The position numbers and the translations under genes are program-made. A stretch of 50,879 bases of DNA from Ettlia oleoabundans (lineage: Eukaryota > Chlorophyta > Chlorophyceae > Chlamydomonadales), in contig JAAMXP010001211.1 of the NCBI GenBank assembly GCA_019693395.1, forward strand, positions 1,734 to 52,612. Direction: 5' to 3'. How positions within the stretch are numbered: the stretch's first letter is position 1; the number at the start of each line of letters is the position of its first letter. Shown one piece after another: positions 43,301-50,879 of this stretch. The notes below the pieces were generated by a model. The model was not told the DNA's origin. It saw only the letters and a program-made list of their open reading frames with translations, and did no database searches.

Positions 43301-46300
43301 TTGGCAGCTTTCAATTACGTTGTGAGGGCTAGCTCTCTGCATCACTGCGTCCTTAAGCTTCCTCCCTGGATTGAATCTTTCCTGGCGACCATCCTGGCTG
43401 CATTTGTTGGGGTCTGCAGGAGACTGGCTGTGGTACACGGGGCAGGGAGGCCGGGATGGTGCGAATGGCACCCAGGTGAGGCATGCTCACTGCTTGGCCT
43501 CTGCCCTCTCAATTGTTCCCTGTGCTAGAGTTGCATCCGTATCAGACATGGCATCCCAAACTTGAAGATAGTCAGCTCAGGTTGTTGCTGCTCCACCTGG
43601 CTCTCCCCGGTGTTGCAGGGCAGGGATCAGGAGTGGACACGCGGCAACGCTGCGATTCGCGCATGCATGGAGCAGGGCAAGCCGCTACGCGTGTGCAGGG
43701 GCAAGCATGTGGATCAAGAGTGAGTTGCACCTACCAGGATGCTTGCTTGTCAAACAGCTGCCCTTGCCTGCAGAACAGAAACCGGAGACGTGAGCATTTG
43801 GTTGGTTTCCTTATGTTAGGCTGTCGTCCAACCTGCAACGCCGTATGACATAAACTGTCTGCAGGGAGTATGATGCCAGGAAGCAGCAAACAAAGGTGGT
43901 GAAAAAGCTGGAGTACACGTGAGCCGCGGCTGACCCCATGGGCCTGCACTGATGAATGCCCAGTCATTCGATCAGATGGTCGCCGTCCAGCTGGCCAGCC
44001 AGATTGCCAACACCCTAACCATTAAGCAGCAAGATGGGGCAGTGTGTCATGCCGGACAGGTCCTCCCAGTTGCATCGGCTCTCATAAATGCATATCGAAA
44101 AAGGTTCCTAACAGCTTTCCTTAATTTCATGTTGCTACAGGTACGACGGGCTGTACTATGTGGTCAAAGCAGATCGCATGGTCGGCAGGGGCGGCAAGTC
44201 CCTGGTCTGCAAGTGAGCTGCAGCGCCTTGGCATTTGTCTATTGCGACAAGTTATGACTTCAGTTCAGATGGGCGTTGTGTATGCTGCCATGGCGCCCTC
44301 ATCGCCAGCGTTTTACCGTATATTGTGCCAATTACTATTCCCTATGGTACCAAATTCACAAACTATTCCCTATGGTACCAAATTCACGGAAACCTGCTAA
44401 GGTCCGGGTCTGTGGCGTGCAGGTTTTTGCTAGTGGGAATCCCAGGCCACTACAAGGCCAGCAAGAGCGTGTCATTCATCGCACTGCGAGGGTTTCGTGA
44501 TCGGGTGCGGCTGGCTGCTGGCGTTGAGGATTCTGATGAGGAAGATGAGGAGGAGGAGGAGGAGGAAAAGGGACAGGGAGAAGATGAGGAGGAGCAACCC
44601 TGGGGCTACATGGCTGGCCGGCACAAGCGTGAGTGAAACCTGGCAAGAAGAATTGCTGAACTCATTCGGGGCCTAGCTGAGTTGGGCTGACTTGTGGAGT
44701 TGGAGACCATCCTACTCGTGTGCATGCGCTGGCTGCATCACATGGCTATGGGCCCCTGTGGGCCAGCAACGCAAATACGCATGCCTCACTGCTCCCTGTT
44801 TTGCATAATGCAGGCCAGAGGACGCAGGCTGCCACAGCAACCAACAGGGCACTCAGCGCTGCGGCTGCAGCTGCTGCAGAGGGCCCCAGCAAAGCTCGGC
44901 GCAAGAAGCAGGTCACGAAGGAAGCGCCGGGGATTCACTCACTGTTGGTCCCACTCAAGCAGGATGCTGCCTGGCTGGCTGCGCAGAAGCGGCGGCCGGG
45001 CTTCCTGTGCGCTGACATCAGTGGCGGAGTGGAGAAGTATCAGATCCCTGTGTTCAACGAAGTGGATGATGAGCCCCCGCCGCAGCTCACTTACGTACGG
45101 TGAGTGTCGAGCTGCCCACGCAGCGGCTGTTACAGCGATTGTCACTGCTTTGCATGCGACATGGCATTTTGTCAGCCAGCGTGCTTTTTCCACTGCAAAC
45201 ACCACCATGATTTTGCTAACTTGCCCAGTGGTTGTCCGTGGGGTGTGTGCAGGAGGAGCGTTGTTGGCGGCCCGCAGGCGCAGCAGATGATTGATGATGG
45301 CCTCAGGGTCATGCCCTCCTCCTGGTGTGGCCTGGAGATGGGGGCATCCAGTGGCGCCTACATGTCCAGCGGCCTCATGAGATATGTGAGCACCGGCAGC
45401 CAGCCAGCTAGAATATATATGTTCGTTTCTTCTGCTTCCTTTGGTGCTATGCCCTGCTGCTGGGCAAGGTGTGTGTTTGCCAACCTCCAAGGCTGCACAA
45501 GAGCTGCTTTCTTTGGATTCCTGGCAACAACTGCATGGCAGCAAGTCGTTGTTCATCTGTATTGCGATTGTTTCTCTATATTCCCCTGCTGCACCTGCAG
45601 ACGCGATCTGAGGGGCACTGGGAGTGCTCACCTGACTGCCGGAAGCGGCACAAGTGCCGTAACAACCGCTTTGTCAGGTGCACTGTCTTATCGTCTGAAG
45701 ATCATACCGCACGATGTGATCGTGCTGCTGACTTGCTCTGTGTATGAAAGTAGAAATGTGCCTCGTTCAGATCTTGCTAGTGGTGCACATCCCTACTAAC
45801 CTACTAGGTTTGGTGCCCCTGCATCTTTGCTGCAGTGAGCGGGGCCTCTGCCTGCCTCTCGAGATTTTCCGCACACGGGGCAAGGGGTGGGGTGTGCGCT
45901 GCGCACGCAACATCCCCGGGGGTGCCTTCATTTGCAGCTATGAAGGGCTCATACTCTCCCATGATGAAGCGGTGAGACACACTGGCTTCCCACTGTACCC
46001 CGCTCAACTTGTTCCTGCTACCCTTGGGACGTGCTGTTGTTTGGAAGCCATCTCGATCAGCTGCCTTCGATGCAAAGCAGCCCATCCTGTGCCAAACTGG
46101 GTCTTGTCTTCCCCTTCGCCGTTTCCCTCTTGCCCGTTGGCAGCACTCTAGTGGGGAACTGTTGGCTCTTCGTTGCTTACTGGCCTGCCGCTCATGGAGT
46201 TGATTGCGCACATGTCCAACCCCCTCCACTTTGGCCCCCTCCGTCTGCAGGAGGCGCAGCAGGGCACCGATGGCGACTCGTACTACTTTGACCTGGACCA

Positions 46301-46465
46301 CTTTGTGTTGCTCTATGAGGACCCCAGCTGCTCCGCACAGCAGCGGCAGCGCCTAGCAGCCCTGCCCTTTGAGGTGGTGCCCGGCAACACGGATGTGGAG
46401 ACCCTAGTGATCGATGCGGCCAACACAGGTACGTGGTAACTTGGTGGGGGGCATATGTGTATCTG

Positions 46466-46547
<82 letters not shown>

Positions 46548-47120
46548 GTGAGAAGGGAACATGCAACAACACACAGATGCAGTTGTCAGCTCTGTCCGCG
46601 GCACCATGCGTGCAATCCAGCAGCCTGCAGCCAGCTGGAAGTTTCGTTTCTTTTCACATTGGCATTGGTTTCGCCCATTCGACGCCCCTGTTGCAGGCAA
46701 CCTGGCGCGTTTCATCAACCACAGCTGCGATCCCAACCTCGTGGTTCAACCGGTGCTGCGTCAGGGGGACAGCGGCGTGCGCTACACAGTGGGCATCTTT
46801 GCATCTCGGTAAGCCACCCCGGGTGCATGGCCATGCACTGCCCATGGCCAGAACTAGCATGCAGGCTGGGGTATGGCTCAAATGCTGCCAAGGCTGCTGT
46901 GCATGTTGAAGCCATGCCAGCTGGCATCCACAGTGTGCGCCCGTCTGATGCTTGCCCGTCTGATGCAGCGCTTACGTTTTCTTTGTTTCATTGCCACTGC
47001 AGGGACATCCCGCGAGGCACCGAGCTCTGCTACAACTACCAGTACAAGGTCGGAACAGTGCAGGGCAAGGAGATGGAGTGCCAATGTGGCGCCAAGAATT
47101 GCAAGGGGCGACTGCTTTGA
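40400..47120 (+). CDS. SUVH: SRA-SET histone H3K9 methyltransferase (SUVH type)
   Basis: SUVH proteins bind methylated DNA through an SRA domain and methylate histone H3 lysine 9 through a SET domain. Exons: 40400-42100, 42357-42446, 42688-42863, 43082-43143, 43420-43475, 43619-43719, 43865-43918, 44141-44212, 44423-44628, 44814-45099, 45253-45385, 45601-45677, 45836-45971, 46251-46428, 46697-46808, 47003-47120; in frame, 1185 residues. Residues 1-567 are low-complexity with three SUMO-interaction-like motifs (16-22, 55-60, 84-89). The SRA domain (about 600-840) shows GVRLGQRFKGRGWLQALGVH, YAICLSGGYEDD and GDWLWYTGQGGRDG. An acidic run (EDEEEEEEE) follows. ADISGGVEKYQIPVFNEVDD opens the pre-SET region, which is cysteine-poor (WECSPDCRKRHKCRNNR). 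The SET domain has RGKGWGVRCARNIPGGAFIC, FINHSCDPN (near 1117) and ELCYNYQY. The post-SET CQCGAKNCKGRLL ends the protein. It probably silences repeats or transgenes, as SRA-SET proteins do in other algae and plants. Confidence 0.95.
44334..44389. repeat. 28-bp tandem duplication in a SUVH intron
   Basis: Two almost perfect 28-bp copies follow each other in the SUVH intron between exons ending 44212 and starting 44423. Each contains a GGTACC palindrome. They look like a recent slippage or repair duplication. Confidence 0.85.
46468..46550. repeat. (TG)n microsatellite in a SUVH intron
   Basis: About 40 nearly uninterrupted TG units lie in the intron between SUVH exons 46251-46428 and 46697-46808. 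The Thr-His and Cys-Val reading frames across it are artefacts of the repeat. Confidence 0.95.
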
Positions 47121-47550
47121 GCGGTGGAACAGCCAGCATCTGTATCCCTAGCAGTACCTCCAGCAGCACCAGCGCTCCCGCGAATATTTCAGCAAACCTT
47201 TAAAAGCAGCAGCAGCAGCAGCAGATCCCGCAGCAATAAGCAGTAGACCAGCATCGAAATCACAGCTTGACATAATCCTTTGGCAAGAGGCACGAAACTC
47301 AAACGAATAGGCTTGAGTTTCAGCCATCACCACATGAGTGACTCCACATCCCAACCGAAACAGGTAGGGGGTAGATGGCCGTCAGGCTTACCAGCACAGC
47401 ATTGCCTTCTGTACACATTCCTGCTTCTGTTCATCACACGCCAATGCCAATGCTTTGTCTCCTCCGTATATCGAACTCAAACTTTGCACCAAAATCCGAC
47501 CCTGCTCTGTACCCAACCCCCCCACCCACCCCCCCCCGCCCCGTTTACGC

Positions 47551-47555
47551 TGTAA
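47551..47555 (+). terminator. Candidate TGTAA poly(A) signal of the SUVH gene
   Basis: TGTAA lies about 430 bases after the SUVH stop, with a second copy at 47594-47598. Either could be the signal for a long 3' UTR. Confidence 0.4.
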
Positions 47556-47883
47556 CGATACATGCTTTCTGACGGAACTGACCGACCCTGAACTGTAAAC
47601 CAACCCACAACATTTGTGTTCGCTTGAAGCGCAATGAGGGCAGCCACGCCCCGCCCAAGCACGCGTGCCTCCAAGGCCGCTAGTTGGCCTACTCCTATGC
47701 TCCACGGAAACACATACAGTTGATGTTATGATGGTCCCTCTGTTGTTAAGAACAGCGGAAGAACTAGCATCTGCCTTGAAAATTTGCGTTCCAGGTTGGT
47801 GGTGAAGACGTGCCTGCCCTGTCGTTGCATTTTCAGTCTGCCCCCAACTCGCGGTATGGCACAATGCCAATGTTTAACAGGTA

Positions 47884-47888
47884 TTACA
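47884..47888 (-). terminator. Candidate TGTAA poly(A) signal of the hydroxylase gene
   Basis: The minus-strand TGTAA lies only about 48 bases after the stop, which is close; a downstream variant signal is possible. Confidence 0.35.
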
Positions 47889-47935
47889 GGAGTTTGAGGC
47901 ATGGGGCTGGCAAGGTGTAGTTGGCATCACGGTCT

Positions 47936-50879
47936 CTATCTTCTCAGGGCGCTGTCATGCTCATCTGCCCCCACTTCTTCCGACTCCTCGGGGCAGTCCA
48001 TACCCCCATGCACGTAGTGGCACACCTGCCCTACCCTGAGCAGCTGCTGCTGGCGCGGCGTCTCCGCCACATCAACGACCAGGTGGATGCGGGGCTCATG
48101 ACCGTTGTTGGTCACATCGTGCAGCAGCCGGTTGTTCAGCTCAAACACCAGCCCCTCCTCCACATGTATGGGGACGCAGTTGAGGGCCTCAGCTGCATTC
48201 GCCTCTGCAGCATGCACCCCCTTGCCCGAGTCGCACACACGGAAGCGCACGTCTGCGGGGCAGGTGGGAGGCGCAGGCAGCTGCATGGTACGGGTGACTA
48301 TTTGCGGCGACCCGGCACAACATGTGCCCGGCAAACAACCACAGCCTGACACTACCTGTTCCGACTATTGTTTGTGCGACATGCCCGCCAGCAAGCTGAC
48401 TGATGAGGTCGTGTGGCCTTTCATGCACCTATGCGTGTCGCACTAGCGGCGCTCAGTGGCCGCGGCAGCTACCAAGCCTAAGCATCTTGCCTGGGTTGCT
48501 CTGCACCACCACATGGATGCGATGGCCATTCCTCGAGTACCCGCCGCTGTCCAGGTGCCGCTTGATATCTGTTTGTGGCTGCATGAGCGCCAGCTGCACA
48601 CGCATGAGCTTGTCCATATCACCGGGGCCCAGCACCTGCATGCGCAACAAAGGGGGAGGACAATGTTGTGGAGTTCTGATGGTCTAGGGACAGACAGGCT
48701 GAGCGCGAATACCTGATTTGATCAGGACTGCTGCGGCTAGGGGCAAAGCAGTGCAAACTCAGCAGCAAGCCATGCTGTCAACGGTAAGAAGTACCAACTC
48801 TCAAGCAGCTACAAGAAGCAACATTGCCACCACTGGCTGCACCAATTTCAGCCTCCTGAGCCGACCCAGGAATGTGCTCCTCCTGATGCGCACCTGCTGT
48901 AGCCACGGCTCCACCCACTGCTGGTAGCGATGGTACCAGGGGAACCGGTACACGCTGCGCCCGTCCTGGTCACTAAATAGCAACAGGATGGACTGGGTGC
49001 CTGGCTTGAACCTGTGCAGCACCTGGCCCCGCCCCTCAACCCAGGCATTAGACTCACGCTGCACCGCCTCTGCAGCACCTCAGGTAGAAAGGACATGGCA
49101 GGCAGGCGCAGTTAGCAGGGGGGCATACGATGCACTGCCTGTGGTTGGGGTTCACCATGCTTTCAGCTTCAAACACAGCAGGCGGCGAGTATTAAATGCC
49201 ATAGGGCAGTGCAGCAGCATGCACCAAGCCAGGATTGCTTGTCAGAGAGCTGGACCCCTTGACCTGTGGGGTGTGGCTCTCCACTCACCCTCCCAGTCAG
49301 ACTCGGGCATCTCCTGCAGCGCCGCCTTGAGACCCGCAGTGTCGACACGCATCAGGCGCAGCTGCGCACCCGCAACCAGCCCACGGTGCTTGGCACCCAG
49401 CAACAGACGTGGCAGGCCGCTGGACCAGCGCACAGGGTCCAGGAGCGGCGGGAACTGCGGGGCAGGCAGTGGCGGCCATGTAAAGGCAAGGACCACGCCA
49501 GCAGGGATTGGGTTGCTTTGCAAAAATATTTCATGAGTCCTCCTGACGACAGGCTAAGGGTGCAATTCACACAGCAGGATGTTCCCGGCAATAAAGGCGA
49601 CCACACCTGTGCTAGCGGGTTGTCTGCCACTTCAGGCTCCGTTTCAGTCAGCGACCGCCGCACCACACCTGCTTGGGATGCCACCTCGCTGCCCTGCTGC
49701 TGCTGCTGCTGCTGCTGCTGGTGATGCTCTTCCTGCTGGTGCTGCTGGGCGTCTATGCCCTGCTGCATGTCCTGCTGCAACCCTGCTTGGCTGGCGGCAC
49801 GTTGCTGGTGCTGGCGCTGGCGCTGCCCATCGGCTGCCATGCCTTGCTGCTGCTGCTCCTGCTGTTGTTGATGTTGCTGCCCACCTGCTGGCGCTCTAAT
49901 ACGTGCAGCTGCTCCTTGCTGCAATCTTGGCTCTACCACTCGTGCACCCGGGGCCTGCTGTGCCTGGTCATGCACGGCATCTTCTGTCCCGCCACCCTGC
50001 TGCATCTCCTGCATCCGCTCTGCTGCACCACCAACCCCACCACCATCCTGCCCTTGCCCTAGCACACCATCCTGCGTTCTGCCGCTCACGCTCCCGGCAT
50101 CACGGCCATGAACAGCGTGACTGCCCCTGCTCCTGGTACCAACAGTGTGAGCCGCCCCCTGCATGCCCTGAGCCTCACGCTCCTGCTGCAGCTGCCACTG
50201 CTGCACCGCCTGCACCGCATCTGCAAACGCTTTCTTCCCGCGGTAGCTGATCTGGTCGGCTGTGTTGACCGAGTAGCTGGTGCTCTCCACCACCAAGTGC
50301 GGTGCCGCCACTGCACCCATAGACGGGCGCACATTAGCAACCAGGCTTTCAGCAAAGGCTAATCACGCCAAGTACACAATGCACGCGAAGATGTTGGCAT
50401 TCCACTGCCCAGCAACACCAACAGAAGCTCCTAGAACAAGCTGCAGCAATACCAGGGCACTGCACCCGTGGGGCTGTAACGCCGCTGGCCCGCGGACTTA
50501 TGCCACGGGGTACAAGAGGACGAGAGCACGGCTTGCCCGCTTCCATTCACCTAGTCAACTGCGTGAGCGACTGCCCCTGAAATGATCAACCATCCCGCCA
50601 GGCCGCCCACCCGCCCCACCTATGTTGAGCAGGCCCCGCGTGGGCATCTGTCGGCGCCAGAGCAGCAGGTTGGAGCGCAGGTCAAAGGCGGCGAGCTCGC
50701 AATTGAGGGTGGGGCTGTCGCGGAAGCGGCGCTCACTGTGGGGCGAGATGCCGAAGAAGGCGACATCATCCACCACACACAGGCCCTTCAGGTAACGCCC
50801 AACGCCAGCGTTCTGCAAGTCGGGTGGGGTGTATGTGCGCGAGTGTGTGTGTGGGGGGGGGAGGGTCAGGATGGGGGGT
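47936..50879 (-). CDS. Aspartyl/asparaginyl beta-hydroxylase-domain protein with Gln-rich insert (N-terminus beyond right edge)
   Basis: Asp/Asn beta-hydroxylase domains are iron and 2-oxoglutarate dependent oxygenases. Exons inside the window: 50620-50812, 49607-50310, 49289-49454, 48894-49078, 48491-48635 and 47936-48252; in frame, 569 residues to the stop, entering from an acceptor at 50813. The first exon encodes a domain I do not recognise (GLCVVDDVAFFGIS, NCELAAFDLRSNLLLWRRQM), continuing as VAAPHLVVESTSYSV. A Gln-rich insert of about 200 residues follows. The catalytic part has LMRVQLALMQPQTDIKRHLD, GHRIHVVVQSNPDVRFRV, FELNNRLLHDVTNNG and PRIHLVVDV. These give the expected first His with an Asp two residues on, the second metal-binding His and the 2-oxoglutarate-binding Arg. 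The last intron seems to start with GC (CCAG|GCAAGA), which yields NPDVRFRV as in bacterial family members. Substrate is unknown. Confidence 0.88.
49694..49720 (-). repeat. CAG tract encoding polyglutamine
   Basis: Nine uninterrupted CAG codons (CTG on the plus strand) lie in the Gln-rich insert of the hydroxylase gene. Further imperfect CAG/CAA runs continue to about 49890. Confidence 0.9.

Larger units (their letters stand above)
47121..47935. other. Convergent 3' region of SUVH and the hydroxylase gene
   Basis: This stretch holds both 3' UTRs. A short CAG run lies at 47206-47223, just after the SUVH stop. Plus-strand TGTAA copies occur at 47551 and 47594, next to a C-rich tract (47518-47543). 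A minus-strand TGTAA is at 47884. No gene is visible. Confidence 0.65.

Noticed and set aside
46404..46736. Frames encoding Thr-His or Cys-Val repeats
   Set aside because: They are translations of the (TG)n microsatellite inside an intron.
49673..50062. Leu-rich plus-strand frame that looks like a multi-span membrane protein
   Set aside because: It is the antisense of the CAG/Gln-rich exon of the hydroxylase gene; CTG repeats read as polyleucine.
1..50879. CRISPR arrays, insertion sequences, retroelements, integrated viral genes
   Set aside because: No spaced direct repeats, transposase, reverse transcriptase or viral motifs were seen on either strand.

Overview
The window looks like nuclear DNA of a green alga (Chlorophyta). 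A trebouxiophyte such as Chlorella or Coccomyxa is my best guess, but it is an inference. The supporting signs are intron-dense GC-rich genes, CAG/GCN-rich low-complexity coding tracts, the chlorophyte polyadenylation signal TGTAA downstream of several stops, and plant-type plastid and signalling proteins (HCF164, SnRK2, a BSU1/BSL-type phosphatase, an SRA-SET methyltransferase). I see no bacterial, viral or transposon genes, no rRNA or CRISPR, and no convincing tRNA.

Layout, left to right. 1-3314 (-): UTP12/WDR3, a U3 snoRNP WD40 protein, running off the left edge. 4840-7317 (+): SnRK2-type kinase. 7804-13335 (-): HRD3/SEL1L, an ERAD adaptor. 13595-14754 (+): HCF164, a thylakoid thioredoxin-like protein. 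15405-17230 (-): a 319-residue protein I do not recognise. 17662-18903 (-): HAD-family hydrolase. 19271-21522 (+): pfkB-family sugar/nucleoside kinase. 22023-29233 (-): plant-type alpha/beta-hydrolase lipase, 22 exons. 30058-35362 (-): kelch-repeat Ser/Thr phosphatase (PPKL). 36052-39771 (-): half-size ABCB transporter with an 11-N assembly gap in its last intron. 40400-47120 (+): SRA-SET (SUVH-type) histone methyltransferase. 47936-50879 (-): aspartyl/asparaginyl beta-hydroxylase-domain protein, running off the right edge.

I built each gene model by hand from splice sites and conserved protein motifs, and required every exon chain to stay in frame. On that test the complete genes give 330, 1118, 239, 319, 284, 472, 1020, 912, 793 and 1185 residues. 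There are about 98 internal introns. Four seem to use GC-AG splice sites and about sixteen use a GTGCG donor.

The genes do not form a metabolic cluster. They are ordinary housekeeping, signalling and organelle genes, several of them head to head across short shared promoters (WDR3/SnRK2, HRD3/HCF164, HAD/pfkB, ABCB/SUVH). The points most worth a second look are three SUMO-interaction-like motifs plus a cysteine-depleted pre-SET region in the SUVH protein; a hydroxylase with a large Gln-rich insert and an unfamiliar N-terminal domain; a roughly 290-residue insert next to the catalytic serine of the lipase; the unrecognised 319-residue protein; and the frequency of GC-AG introns. I did not find a clearly new biological system.
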